The notes: generated by a model from the sequence alone, not told the origin. Counted from the stretch's first letter, positions 18,987-28,616 are shown. The stretch: 64,000 nt of DNA from Spirosoma sp. KCTC 42546 (GCF_006965485.1 NZ_CP041360.1:3472001-3536000), one strand, 5' to 3'. Made by a program: numbers and translations.

Positions 18987-20390
18987 ATGCATTTCGCCAC
19001 TTGGAACCTGCTGTTTACGGGTATGGTCGGTTCTATATTACTGCTAAACCTGGTGCAGTGGAGTATTTACCGTGAGCGTATTTATGGTCTTTATGCCCTA
19101 TATATGCTTGCCTGGCTGGTCTACTTTAGTCTGCGGGTGAATGGTATAGATGGGTATGTATCGATCAACACACAAAATTTTGTTCGTGGCACCGCACCTA
19201 TGCTGGCGTATGTTGTCTACTTCGATTTTATTGATGCGCTGGTAGAACTTCGCCGTACAATCCCTCGCTTGCTAAAGCTGTTTCGCTGGGCCAGATTCAT
19301 TATTCTAGGGTATGTTGTGCTAATTGGGATTGTGTGTTTTGGCCATTGGTACGAACCGACTTATAACCTGGCTCATACCCTTATTCGCCTGCTAATTATT
19401 GGGCTGGCGACTTATGCCATTCCACAAATTAACCGGTTGACGGGCGTTGTACCACGCTATCTGGCCTTAGGCTCCGGACTACTGTTGGTAGGTGCCATTG
19501 CCTCTATGCTCATGACAACGGGTGAGGTCTATAAAATAAACCCAAACTCATTTTTATTCTCTCCACTTACCTATCTGGAGTTTGGGATCATTGGCGAGTT
19601 AATCTGCTTTACCTTATTACTGGGGTATCGTCAGCGACGGGGCGCTATTCAAAGTGCAATTGTCGAGCAGGAACTCGCACGTGAGCGTGAGCAGCACCAA
19701 CGTGAACAAGTTGAAGCTGAGTTGGTTGCAGAGAAGTTACGACAGCAAATGTCGGTTGTTCAACTGAAAGCGTTGCGGTCGCAGATGAATCCGCATTTTC
19801 TTTACAACTCCCTGAACGCCATACGGTTGTTTGTGCTCCAAAGCGATAGCGACAATGCGGATAAATTTTTGGTGAAGTTCTCCCGGTTGATGCGGCTCAT
19901 TTTGGAGAACTCTCGTCAGGAGTGGGTGACATTAGCCAGTGAACTCGAACAACTGCAACTTTATTTAGAACTGGAGCAGCTTCGCTTCGATAATAAGTTC
20001 GACTTTTCTATTGAAGCTGACCTATCACTGTCAAAAGAAGCCGTATCGATTCCGCCCATGATAATCCAGCCTTATGTCGAAAACTCGATTCTGCATGGCA
20101 TTGCCCACAAGAAAGGCACTGGTAGCATAACCGTTTCCATTTTGCCTAAGGGAGAAGGATTGGAATGTAGTATAGAAGATGATGGAGTTGGACGGCGTAA
20201 GGCTGGCGAACTTAAAAACCAAACCATATCACTGCACAAAAGTGTGGGATTAAAAGTAACCCAGGAGCGGTTAGAGCTGATCAGCCAGCAGATTGGCCAA
20301 TCAAGTCAGGTAGTTATCCTTGATAAAGTAGACGATGAGAATCAGCCAACTGGTACCAAAGTAGTGATTCAGTTGCCGCTCCTGCTCTAA
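18987..20390 (+). CDS. LytS/YehU-type sensor histidine kinase
   Basis: A 467-residue kinase of the PF06580 group. Residues 1-210 hold about seven hydrophobic helices, like a 7TMR-DISM input. A coiled coil (about 225-255) leads to the phospho-acceptor region with QMNPHFLYNSLN. An HATPase with PYVENSILHG and a DDGVGRR-type box follows. In this family the partner is usually a LytTR response regulator, but none is encoded next to it. It is divergent from the GT2-GH26 gene and may sense envelope state. The start at 18987 is the first ATG in frame. Confidence 0.9.
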   Translation: MHFATWNLLFTGMVGSILLLNLVQWSIYRERIYGLYALYMLAWLVYFSLRVNGIDGYVSINTQNFVRGTAPMLAYVVYFDFIDALVELRRTIPRLLKLFRWARFIILGYVVLIGIVCFGHWYEPTYNLAHTLIRLLIIGLATYAIPQINRLTGVVPRYLALGSGLLLVGAIASMLMTTGEVYKINPNSFLFSPLTYLEFGIIGELICFTLLLGYRQRRGAIQSAIVEQELAREREQHQREQVEAELVAEKLRQQMSVVQLKALRSQMNPHFLYNSLNAIRLFVLQSDSDNADKFLVKFSRLMRLILENSRQEWVTLASELEQLQLYLELEQLRFDNKFDFSIEADLSLSKEAVSIPPMIIQPYVENSILHGIAHKKGTGSITVSILPKGEGLECSIEDDGVGRRKAGELKNQTISLHKSVGLKVTQERLELISQQIGQSSQVVILDKVDDENQPTGTKVVIQLPLLL

Positions 20391-20446
20391 TGTAGCTCCC
20401 TGTTAACGAGTTTAATATAAGGTTTTGACACACATTAAAACGTTGG

Positions 20447-20836
20447 CTATAAGTCATGTGGGTTTACACAAGCCAAGCCAGCAATAGACTGGAAATCTTT
20501 GGTGTTTCGGGTTAAGAGGGTAAACCCATGAACAAGGGCTGTTGCGGCAATCAGAGCATCGCCGAGTTTTAGCTTTTTGTATGTTTTGCGTAGATCAATG
20601 GTTTTATCGGCAATGGCATCGTCTACATAAAAAATAGTTGCTAACGCCAAAAAGTCGTTTAGTTTTTTCATTTCCCCAGGGTCGCCATCAAAGCCCAGGA
20701 CTTCAATTTTAACAACGATAGATGTTATGAGATCATCATTGATGAAGTTGTCCATTGCCAAAGCCGCCGATTCTGGGAGTCTGTCCCCTACATAGTCAAT
20801 GACGGTATTTGCATCTAAGATATAATGCTTTCCCAT
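20447..20836 (-). CDS. VapC-type PIN-domain toxin
   Basis: A 129-residue PIN domain. The acidic active site is visible: Asp8 in LDANTVID, Glu45 in KIEVLG, Asp93 in LGDALIAATA and the NTKDF motif near 111-115. By family knowledge it is a Mg-dependent ribonuclease that stops translation when free of antitoxin. Its start overlaps the end of the upstream antitoxin gene by 22 bases, the usual toxin-antitoxin layout. It converges on the sensor kinase gene and looks like a small mobile insert among the glycan genes. Confidence 0.85.
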   Translation of the reverse strand: MGKHYILDANTVIDYVGDRLPESAALAMDNFINDDLITSIVVKIEVLGFDGDPGEMKKLNDFLALATIFYVDDAIADKTIDLRKTYKKLKLGDALIAATALVHGFTLLTRNTKDFQSIAGLACVNPHDL

Positions 20837-21054
20837 TCAGTTCTTGCTTGTTCGGTGTGTTGGAGGAGTTCATCGGCCGTTTTTTTAGAAATGGACCCTC
20901 TGAAATCCGAGGGCTTTGGCTGTAATGAGTCCTGCTTTGGTTTTTCCAGCGATTTTAAGTCCTCATGTTTTGCTGTGATGGTATTCCATTCCTCAATGGG
21001 AATCACGATGGCAGTATGCCTACCCTGTGCATCGGAAAGATACTGTACGTTCAT
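20815..21054 (-). CDS. Antitoxin partner of the PIN-domain toxin
   Basis: The ATG at 21054 gives a 79-residue protein beginning MNVQYLSDAQG; an upstream ATG at 21129 would add an odd aromatic leader and is less likely. The N-terminal half looks like a short strand-helix DNA-binding or dimerisation unit (IVIPIEEWN), and the C-terminal half is charged and helical (ELLQHTEQARTEWE), suited to bind the toxin. It overlaps the toxin gene by 22 bases, so the two are co-translated. The pair would normally repress its own promoter upstream of 21054. The family is inferred mainly from position. Confidence 0.75.
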   Translation of the reverse strand: MNVQYLSDAQGRHTAIVIPIEEWNTITAKHEDLKSLEKPKQDSLQPKPSDFRGSISKKTADELLQHTEQARTEWESIIS

Positions 21055-21243
21055 GATCAGAAGCGTTAAATGGTTGGAATGCCTGTTAACATACTTGTAA
21101 AAATAGACAATCCACCCCTTTAAAACCAATCTGGCACACCTATCTCATGCAGCAGGATTAGCGTTGCAGATAATTACCCCATGTATGTGGTAGAACTGTT
21201 AGATTAATCACCTCTAAAAAGAGGGTAGCTCAAGGAGAGATAT

Positions 21244-22683
21244 TTACAAAAGCCCTTGTCGGTAAGCTTTTAGCTGCGCGAATGAGAGCTTATAAGCTAG
21301 TGTTAAAACGGCGTAAGTAGCACCACCCAGCGCGATCTCCGCTATAGAGTTGGCAAGGCCTGTATTGCCAACAAGCGATTTGTACACGATGATAATCCCA
21401 ACCATGATCAGGCAAAAGGTAATCGGCTTGGCAATGTTTTTAAAGAAGTCACCCACAAAATCGCCGATCAGATAATGAACCATGGCAAAATTGACGACCA
21501 TATTTAGAAAGGTAGTCAGTAAAAAAGCGGATGCTATACCCATAACCCCCCAATACGTCCCGAACACATAGACCAACGGTATCTTTACGATAAGGGTACC
21601 CAAGTTTAGGTAGAACAACAGATTGGGTTTCCCCTTTGTAAAGGCAACCGTATATAGCGGATGGCTCAGGCAGATGAAAAGTCCAACAAAAACAAAAATT
21701 CGGATCAATTCAATAGTTTGACCCCAACCAGGGCCATAGATCAGAGGAACAACGGCATCTGCCGTAATAAATAGGCCAGCTAATAGGGGCATGTTGCAAT
21801 AGCTGATGAAGTCCAGAATCTTCAGATATGATTTTTTTAGATCGGCTGTATTTTCTTTCATTTTAGCCAGAATTGGGTAAGCAACCTGTAAAATGATCGG
21901 GTTGAGCTTCATGATCGGAAATACACACAACTGATAGGCAATAGTGTAATAACCCAGCATTTTTACGCCCATCATGCCGCCAAGAAAAATATTATCGGAG
22001 TTGGCCTGAACGAAGCCTAAAAAGCCGTCGCCCATGTTGAAAATGCCGAAACGGAGGTGTTCTTTGATATTGCTCAGATTGAAAAATAACCTTGGAATGA
22101 AGAACCGGAGACCAAACGTAATCTGTAAAATGGACTTTACCGTCTGCATCACCAAAGACCCAATAATCAGCGACAGCTCATGGAAACCGTTATACGCAAG
22201 CGTGATTGTAACTGCCGATCCGAGGACCGTTCCGGTTATATCGATGATTGCCACCGACTTGAACCGGAGCTCCTTTTCCAGTAGAAACATGTAAATCTGA
22301 CCGAAATAAGCGATCACGAAATAATAGGAGGATAAATTAAGTACCTGCGCCAGTTTGGGTTCGTGATAGAAGGAGATAATTAAGGGAGCCGTGGCATGAA
22401 TGGCGATAAAGATCACCAATCCGATCAGCAGATTTAAATAGTACAGGGTCGATAAAACGTTTCGGTCGCTTTCCTGCTTGTAAATGATCGAGTTGGAAAA
22501 ACCAAGATTCGCAAAAACCTGGAAAAAGGCGATTATCAAATTGCTGATACTAACAATACCAAAATCAGCAGGCGCCAGAACTCGGGCGAGTATGGCAACC
22601 TGTGTAAATTGAAACAGGGTTGAAATAACAGTGGAGATCGTTATCCACTTTCCCCCGTTCATTGCCTTTTGTGTATTACTCAT
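21244..22683 (-). CDS. Wzx-type polysaccharide flippase
   Basis: A 479-residue MOP-superfamily protein with 12-14 hydrophobic helices, starting with an amphipathic leader and the typical ILARVLAPADFGIVS sequence. It would flip lipid-linked oligosaccharide repeat units across the inner membrane. It resembles WzxC/colanic-acid-type exporters. A close paralogue lies at 62581-64000. The gene follows the T9SS glycosidase gene in the same direction with a 57-base gap, so both may belong to one leftward transcript. Confidence 0.92.
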   Translation of the reverse strand: MSNTQKAMNGGKWITISTVISTLFQFTQVAILARVLAPADFGIVSISNLIIAFFQVFANLGFSNSIIYKQESDRNVLSTLYYLNLLIGLVIFIAIHATAPLIISFYHEPKLAQVLNLSSYYFVIAYFGQIYMFLLEKELRFKSVAIIDITGTVLGSAVTITLAYNGFHELSLIIGSLVMQTVKSILQITFGLRFFIPRLFFNLSNIKEHLRFGIFNMGDGFLGFVQANSDNIFLGGMMGVKMLGYYTIAYQLCVFPIMKLNPIILQVAYPILAKMKENTADLKKSYLKILDFISYCNMPLLAGLFITADAVVPLIYGPGWGQTIELIRIFVFVGLFICLSHPLYTVAFTKGKPNLLFYLNLGTLIVKIPLVYVFGTYWGVMGIASAFLLTTFLNMVVNFAMVHYLIGDFVGDFFKNIAKPITFCLIMVGIIIVYKSLVGNTGLANSIAEIALGGATYAVLTLAYKLSFAQLKAYRQGLL

Positions 22684-22740
22684 GTAGATACGCTACTGAA
22701 TTAGCTAGGTTGCTGGCTTATGGATTCATAAGCACTATGA

Positions 22741-25083
22741 TTACCGAGCTCTGATGATTTTTTTTACGACCCGTGTCTGTCCCTGATGCACTTCCAGTAG
22801 GTACATGCCTTGTGGTAATGTGCTTACATCGACCTGAGTACGCAGGATACGGCTCGACTTTGGTATACTCAGTTGCTTCTGTCGTTGACCTGCGCTGTTG
22901 TAAATGCTGACATCCAGCGAGCTCAGGCTACTATTTTCTACAACTAGCTCTACGTAATCTGTTGATGGGTTCGGGTAAACCTGCAACGTACTCAAATCAG
23001 GGGTAGCCTCTTTGTTCGTAGTCGATAGGGGTACAACAAAGACGGGGGTTTCACTTACATTAATCGTAATTGTACCTGTTTGGCTTACCTGAATGGTTCG
23101 TGTCATTTGATCACTGCCCGCCGTTGGGATGCAAATTTGCATAGTATCGCCCTTATTTACGGGTAAATTGTAGGTACCTGTTCGGTCTCGCTCATCGGGT
23201 ATTACTACTACATAAGACGAACGCCCGTCCATTTCGTAACGATCAACGATCAGATCATCAGGACCACCAGTAGGTTTAGACGATTCTTTGAATCGGTAAT
23301 CACCCAGCAGGTTCATGGCCTGATATAAATAATCGGCCGCGGGTTTTCGCGTCTTATTCTCATTGAGTAAACCCATCGAACTGAATTGAAGGTCATTCAG
23401 AATATTATCATCGTAGGCCTGAAAGAAAAATACCCGATCAATACCGACCCGGCTAAACAATAAGGCTGTCCGAAGAATCCAGTCGGCCTGGGTTTGTAAC
23501 GCTGATTTGTTGCCAATGGGAATGGCATGAAACGGGCTGCCCTGGTTTATATCATAGCCCGTTTCGGTAATCCAGACGGGCATCCCATTGGCATATTGAC
23601 GAGCCAGTTTTACAAACGTAGCGGCCTGTTCACCAATGCCGCCCAGTTCAGGAGCTGCTCCCCGGCTGCCCCCGCCGTTCTGCGACGATTGGGCATCATT
23701 AGCGTATAAATGCTGATTTATAACATCCCAGCAGAGGTCTACCGACCCGTCGGGTCGGTATCCTCTGAATTCTTTACACCAGTCAATCATGGCCCGTACG
23801 TAATCGGTGGTGGCTGCCGACATACCCCCAATGGCGACGGTTACAGATGGGTCAGCGTTTTTGACGCCCACACCGGGGCCAAGCGTATTTTTGTGCCCAT
23901 CGTAAAAAGCAGAAAGATTGGCGGCATATTCCCGTGCCGACTGGTACCCGTTTCGCCCTTTCCAGGTCTTATCGGGTTCATTGTTGCATTCGATGTAACG
24001 AATCAGCCCAAGGCCAATTTTAACCGAATTGACCCCCGCCCAGGTGTTTACCTGACTGACAGATAAAAGGCTTGGATCGACCCGCTTATTGTAGCCATAG
24101 CGGGCTATGTACTGGAACGCAACGCGGGCATGGTCGAGGTACGAGCTGGGAGAGGACAGATCAGCACCGTATTTCGCGGGTATGTTGCTGTAATCGCGTC
24201 CACCCTCGGGATAGGTGTTTTCCATCCACTTGGGAAGTGTTTGCAGGCAGGCCAGCACCTCTATTCCTTCGGCCTGCAACCGTTCATACATGGCATCGTA
24301 ATCCCAACTACCACTAAACGTGGGGTTGTAGGTGTAACTGCCCTGATCGGCCTCCAGCTTATCCCAGTCCATATAGTGGCGCATGGACGAAAAGCTTGTC
24401 AGTGCTTTAACGCGCACATCATCAACAGGTCGTAAGGCGGATGGGGCGTCGGGATTTTCAACATACCATTCAAAACCATTGATGCCTAATTTACGCCGGA
24501 AGGGAGTGGCCTGCAGGGGAGAAAGGGCGGGTTCCTGTCCAGTTTGGTAGCTTCCATACAATTCAAGTTCGGTGGGGTAGTCACCAGACGTATTTAGTAC
24601 CAGATATCGGGCGTTGGTGATGGGTGTTTTCAGATCAAACACATCCGGTTGGTCAGGATTCGGCCCAACCCAGGCCTGGTATTTTTCGCCAATAAACCGC
24701 GCAATCGGGATGCGCTCCCATTGATCGGTAATAATCGACAGCGTCATCGGTTTGTCAGCGTTAATGCCCGCGCCGTCGTAAAGCCGAATACTTTCTATAC
24801 TTAGTGTCTCTCCGGCCAAAAGAGGATAATAGGCGTCGAAGTTGGTTAGGATTTTGCCATAGCCAGTATTGACACTTTCGGTTGTAATGCCATCGAATAG
24901 GGCATCCAGACCGGCAGAGGTGTTGTTGACCTGATACCAGCGTTTGGGGTCAATGGGTATCTTGGTGGAGGCATTAGGCTGCGGACCTAATACGGCCGAA
25001 TGCGCTCTACTACTTTCCTGGGTTCGGACAAATAGTAGGATAACCAGGAAGGTTCTGACTAACGTAAGTAAGTTCTTTTTCAT
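22741..25083 (-). CDS. Secreted clan-A-like glycoside hydrolase with T9SS sorting tail
   Basis: A 780-residue exported protein. It has a signal peptide (about 1-27), a beta-sandwich like F5/8 domains (about 40-185) and a TIM-barrel region (about 205-600). Likely catalytic acids are Glu369 in ECNNEPD (acid/base, NEP type) and Glu507 in WITETGYD (nucleophile); their order and spacing fit clan GH-A such as GH5 or GH39. The last 80 residues are a type-A T9SS sorting domain (VYPNPSTDY, then GMYLLEV). It would be anchored at the cell surface or secreted, to trim or degrade a polysaccharide. The catalytic part is paralogous to the end of the 48905-53158 protein. Confidence 0.88.
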   Translation of the reverse strand: MKKNLLTLVRTFLVILLFVRTQESSRAHSAVLGPQPNASTKIPIDPKRWYQVNNTSAGLDALFDGITTESVNTGYGKILTNFDAYYPLLAGETLSIESIRLYDGAGINADKPMTLSIITDQWERIPIARFIGEKYQAWVGPNPDQPDVFDLKTPITNARYLVLNTSGDYPTELELYGSYQTGQEPALSPLQATPFRRKLGINGFEWYVENPDAPSALRPVDDVRVKALTSFSSMRHYMDWDKLEADQGSYTYNPTFSGSWDYDAMYERLQAEGIEVLACLQTLPKWMENTYPEGGRDYSNIPAKYGADLSSPSSYLDHARVAFQYIARYGYNKRVDPSLLSVSQVNTWAGVNSVKIGLGLIRYIECNNEPDKTWKGRNGYQSAREYAANLSAFYDGHKNTLGPGVGVKNADPSVTVAIGGMSAATTDYVRAMIDWCKEFRGYRPDGSVDLCWDVINQHLYANDAQSSQNGGGSRGAAPELGGIGEQAATFVKLARQYANGMPVWITETGYDINQGSPFHAIPIGNKSALQTQADWILRTALLFSRVGIDRVFFFQAYDDNILNDLQFSSMGLLNENKTRKPAADYLYQAMNLLGDYRFKESSKPTGGPDDLIVDRYEMDGRSSYVVVIPDERDRTGTYNLPVNKGDTMQICIPTAGSDQMTRTIQVSQTGTITINVSETPVFVVPLSTTNKEATPDLSTLQVYPNPSTDYVELVVENSSLSSLDVSIYNSAGQRQKQLSIPKSSRILRTQVDVSTLPQGMYLLEVHQGQTRVVKKIIRAR

Positions 25084-25168
25084 GGGTTAGATTACCTGGT
25101 AAGTTACTACCTGGTATTCGGATGATGTGTCAATTGGGTACGGAGCCGTAGATCGGACGTTGGACAAC

Positions 25169-26173
25169 TTAACGCATCAGTAAAATACTGCCGGTCTGAA
25201 TTATATCGCTCCTGGTTGTGCCTGACCGAAAGGCAATAACCCACGTATACGTTCCGGTTGCACAAGGTGCGCCAGAATAAGTTCCGTCCCACTTTTGAGC
25301 AGGGTCTGAACTGGTAAAAATCAAGCTTCCCCAGCGGTTGTAAATCTTCAGGGAGAACGAATTTGAGGTAGCTGCGTGCAGAAAAACGGCTAGTGTGTCA
25401 TTGACCCCGTCGTTGTTAGGCGTGAATACAGTGGGCACAAAAACTGGTTCAGGCTGCCCTACGCACTCGCTGCATTGCTTCACCTGCAAATCATCAATAA
25501 TCATATCGTTCCCACACCCTAAGTCGCCCTGATTATTGATTAATTTTATGACAACTTCGTCAACCGTTGTGGGTGCTGTAAATACAAGTGAGCAACGACG
25601 CCAGGTGGGAGAATCTGTTTGCAGAATTGGGCCAATCAGTGTTGATTGAATTGCCAATCCATCGTTCGTTTCTATACTGATCGACAAATTAGGAATCAGT
25701 GCGTTCAGGCATGTTCCGGTTTTAAGCAGATTCAGTACCCATACCGAAACTTCATAACTAGTTCCTTTACATAAGCCGGAAACAGGTTGCTGATAAAACA
25801 TGCCTGCTTTGCTTCCACCGTTAATAACCAGCATATTGCCCTGCGTATCGTTTGGCGTATGATCTGTAGCAACAGCATACCAGGTCGAATTAAAGCAACT
25901 GCCATCGAGCGCATTCGTGATTGTATACTGGCCATCGCCAGGGCAATTGATGGGCTCATATTCGTAAGGCGTTAACCCTGCAATCGAACTTGTACTGCCC
26001 GCAGTACCGAACGTTTGATTGAACACAAGTTCACCAGATGGGTCAGCACAGACTTGGGCAATAGTGGGTTGAAAACAGGTACAGAAAAAACAGGCAACCA
26101 GACAGATTGCTACACGTAACCTGTTAGCTATCAGAAAACTATTTCTGATAAATTTACGGATTGCAGAAGCCAT
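25169..26173 (-). CDS. T9SS type-B surface protein with gliding-type C-terminal domain
   Basis: A 334-residue protein with an N-terminal hydrophobic signal (about 15-40). A beta-sandwich lectin- or MAM-like domain (about 45-235) has paired cysteines and a CGNDMIIDDL motif. The C-terminal domain of about 90 residues starts VPTVFTPNNDGVND and contains IYNRWGSLIF. That tail is the CHU_C/gliding motility-associated type and directs type-B export by T9SS. The paralogue at 55832-57319 has the same two ends with an extra middle region. It lies upstream of the T9SS glycosidase in the same direction. A carbohydrate-binding or adhesive role at the surface is inferred. Confidence 0.85.
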   Translation of the reverse strand: MASAIRKFIRNSFLIANRLRVAICLVACFFCTCFQPTIAQVCADPSGELVFNQTFGTAGSTSSIAGLTPYEYEPINCPGDGQYTITNALDGSCFNSTWYAVATDHTPNDTQGNMLVINGGSKAGMFYQQPVSGLCKGTSYEVSVWVLNLLKTGTCLNALIPNLSISIETNDGLAIQSTLIGPILQTDSPTWRRCSLVFTAPTTVDEVVIKLINNQGDLGCGNDMIIDDLQVKQCSECVGQPEPVFVPTVFTPNNDGVNDTLAVFLHAATSNSFSLKIYNRWGSLIFTSSDPAQKWDGTYSGAPCATGTYTWVIAFRSGTTRSDIIQTGSILLMR

Positions 26174-26305
26174 ACTTACTGCTTAGGACTGAAATATCTT
26201 TTTTGGGTCACCATATGTTTAATAGGATTGTCTAGTTGTCGCGATGTGGATTGTAGTGGTAACATAGTGATTGCTTTATTTATCTTGCCGCAGAAAGGAT
26301 AGGTT

Positions 26306-27049
26306 ATGTCGAATGCATTTATAACGAATACAGTTTTAACGGGCTTTTTGTGGCACCCCTGGTCAGCCTGCTCTTTTGACGATAAAGTGGCTGTTTTTCG
26401 CTTTCAGTTATCGGATGATTTACTGTTTGATGATCAATTGCCTGAACTTCAACCGCATGAAATGAGCCGTGCGCAGCGCTATCATCGGCAGGAGGATCGA
26501 ATTCGATATAGCTACACCCGACTCATTCTGCGAATGCTGGTTGGGCGTTATCTCAAGCAGGAACCTGCTTCAATTCACTTCACAACGGGTATCAATAAAA
26601 AGCCTGAAATTAAAGGTAATACCAGTTTGCACATAAACGTATCGCACTCGGGTAACTGGATTCTGGTGGCTATTGGGAAGGCAAGTGTTGGGGTCGACAT
26701 TGAAAAAATCAATCTTGGTATGACGTTTCAGGATATGCTGTCGGCAAGTTTTAGCCAGGAAGAGCAGCAATATGTAAACGCAAGTGTAGATCCTCGTTTC
26801 GCATTTTATGAGCTGTGGACACGGAAAGAGGCTCTGGTTAAAGCGACGGCCAAAGGCCTGGATGATGATTTCCCGCGAATGCCCTCCCTGAATGGTATTC
26901 ATCCAATCGACAGTAAGTTGATTGGAGCCGCTGGAGACTGGACGGTGGCTAGCTTTGCCGTTTCCGAAGCCTACCCAGCAGCTGTTGCCTATAGACCCAT
27001 GGCCAACTACCCCACATTTTATACCCTCGACAGTAGCTTATTTAATTAG
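26306..27049 (+). CDS. Sfp-type 4'-phosphopantetheinyl transferase
   Basis: This 247-residue enzyme moves the phosphopantetheine arm from CoA to a serine of carrier proteins. It has the three family boxes: NVSHSGNW (111-118), GVDIE (129-133, Mg-binding acids) and WTRKEALVKA (171-180). A purine-rich AAAGGA lies about 8 bases before the ATG. It is the natural activator for Ser556, Ser1589 and Ser1043 of the assembly line 10 kb away, though it could also serve other carriers. It is divergent from the type-B surface protein gene. Confidence 0.93.
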   Translation: MSNAFITNTVLTGFLWHPWSACSFDDKVAVFRFQLSDDLLFDDQLPELQPHEMSRAQRYHRQEDRIRYSYTRLILRMLVGRYLKQEPASIHFTTGINKKPEIKGNTSLHINVSHSGNWILVAIGKASVGVDIEKINLGMTFQDMLSASFSQEEQQYVNASVDPRFAFYELWTRKEALVKATAKGLDDDFPRMPSLNGIHPIDSKLIGAAGDWTVASFAVSEAYPAAVAYRPMANYPTFYTLDSSLFN

Positions 27050-27144
27050 TATACGTCGTAACTAGTTATAGGGTATTGAGTTATAGGTAGAGTCTCTGGA
27101 TAACCAGTAACTCAATAACAACTAACCAATTTACTTAAGTCGCT

Positions 27145-28098
27145 ATGCAGCAATTCATGCTGAAGTTCCTGTATGTGGTGGCAACGCTGAGATACCCTGG
27201 CATCAGACGAGATCTGCGATACTTTGTCCGGGATAACTACTATTCCAGGCTTAACCAACTACAATTTGTATTCCCTGATTTTTTTACCAAAAAACCGTAT
27301 AAAGTAGTTGATTATCACGGCGAATTCGATCAGGAATTACGCTATGTCTTGCCGTTTGCCTACTGGCATCACCTGAACGGCACGCTAAAAAAAACTATTT
27401 CCTGCACGAATACAAAAGAGTTCTATTTCTTCAGCGAAAACCATAGTGAGCAATACGAAAAACGAGTGTGGCAGGCAGGATATGGGTATTACGAGGTACC
27501 GAATATGACCCATAGCCCCACCTTTAGCTACACTAAGTTTGCACAGGTGCCCTTTAAACGTCACTATAAAAATGACCTGTTCGTGTATGATAAACCGATA
27601 CTCGTCATTGCCAATAAATACAATATTGAGTGGGATAAGCCACCCATTAATTTTCTTGGTGTACCCGAATTAGATCGAATTATTTCTACCTATAAACAAA
27701 CGTATCAGATCATCTACAACCGACCGCTGTCGACGCAGATTGTGCTGGATAACAGCGAGATTATGGATCTGAATGAACATGAATGGATTCGAAAACAACA
27801 CCCTGAGGTAATTCTGATGCACGACCTGCACAAACAGTATCGGGATAAGGTCAATAATTTCAATCATCTTCAACTACTGGTGTATGCCAATACCGACCGT
27901 TTTATTTCGATGCATGGTGGTACGGCAGCTTTGGCCAGTTATTTCGGCGGCATAAACATTATTCTGTCACATCCAGGTGGAGGAATGGAGCATCATTTCA
28001 ACGAATACGCCACTATTTTTCCTGCCCTTTCTGGAGCCCAAATCCTACACGCAAAAAATACGGAGGCTGTATTTAGCTATCTGGATGAGTATTATTGA
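27145..28098 (+). CDS. Unrecognised glycan-locus protein (possible glycosyltransferase)
   Basis: I do not recognise a named family for this 317-residue soluble protein. It has a basic N-terminus (LRYFVRDNYYS), a central ANKYNIEWD segment and a C-terminal FISMHGGTAALASYFGG followed by NIILSHPGG. The last part resembles the donor-site end of GT-B-like glycosyltransferases, where a glycine-rich turn meets the nucleotide. It has a close paralogue at 61454-62410, beside a fucosyltransferase and GT4 genes. That context favours a sugar-transfer role. The function remains a guess. Confidence 0.72.
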   Translation: MQQFMLKFLYVVATLRYPGIRRDLRYFVRDNYYSRLNQLQFVFPDFFTKKPYKVVDYHGEFDQELRYVLPFAYWHHLNGTLKKTISCTNTKEFYFFSENHSEQYEKRVWQAGYGYYEVPNMTHSPTFSYTKFAQVPFKRHYKNDLFVYDKPILVIANKYNIEWDKPPINFLGVPELDRIISTYKQTYQIIYNRPLSTQIVLDNSEIMDLNEHEWIRKQHPEVILMHDLHKQYRDKVNNFNHLQLLVYANTDRFISMHGGTAALASYFGGINIILSHPGGGMEHHFNEYATIFPALSGAQILHAKNTEAVFSYLDEYY

Positions 28099-28187
28099 AC
28101 CCACTTCGCCTTGGGAAATACGTACCTTACTAGGTTTGAAGTTTGTTGATTTGACTACTTGATACCTTTTATTCCGTAGGTTTTCTA

Positions 28188-28616
28188 ATGCGACAACTCA
28201 CGTTCAATTTATTCGTTGGTATTGTATTGGCCGGTTCAAGGGCATTCGTAGCTGTACAAGAAGCTCATAGTGGTTCAGCGGGTTTAGTTAAAGAAGAGCT
28301 GGTTACAAATCATCACGCTACCGACACAACCGCGAACCAAATTTCCGTGGCGAAGCAGCTAATCGCATCCAGTGATTGCAGAGCTTGCCATAACCTGCAA
28401 ACGAAAGCGGTAGGGCCCGCCTACAAGGAAATAGCCGGGAAATACAAAGGAGATAAGAGCGCATCGGAACGACTCGCCAGGAAAGTAATTACAGGTGGCA
28501 ATGGCGTGTGGGGTGAATCAAGCATGAGTGCTCATCCTACTCTCTCATTCTCCGATGCTACTAAGATTGTTAATTACATACTGAGCCTGTCTGACGATAA
28601 ATCCCAGCCGAAATAG
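28188..28616 (+). CDS. Periplasmic class-I c-type cytochrome
   Basis: A 142-residue monohaem cytochrome. An N-terminal hydrophobic stretch (about 5-22) serves as a Sec signal. Haem attaches at Cys64-x-x-Cys67-His68 (CRACH), and the distal ligand is probably the Met in ESSMSAHP. The VGPAY loop is typical of cytochrome c551/c552 types. It heads a four-gene rightward operon with a 21-base gap to the next gene. It is the likely electron acceptor for the GMC dehydrogenase at the end of that operon. Confidence 0.9.
   Translation: MRQLTFNLFVGIVLAGSRAFVAVQEAHSGSAGLVKEELVTNHHATDTTANQISVAKQLIASSDCRACHNLQTKAVGPAYKEIAGKYKGDKSASERLARKVITGGNGVWGESSMSAHPTLSFSDATKIVNYILSLSDDKSQPK

Noticed and set aside
18899..19073. 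Rightward frame of 58 codons (MNNSSTKTL...) with a hydrophobic stretch, overlapping the sensor kinase start
   Set aside because: It runs in a different frame through the kinase coding region and ends inside it; the kinase start at 18987 explains the sequence better. A frameshifted longer kinase start is possible but unsupported.
20447..21054. Toxin-antitoxin pair as an anti-phage island
   Set aside because: Only the two small genes are present, with no integrase, restriction or other defence genes around them.
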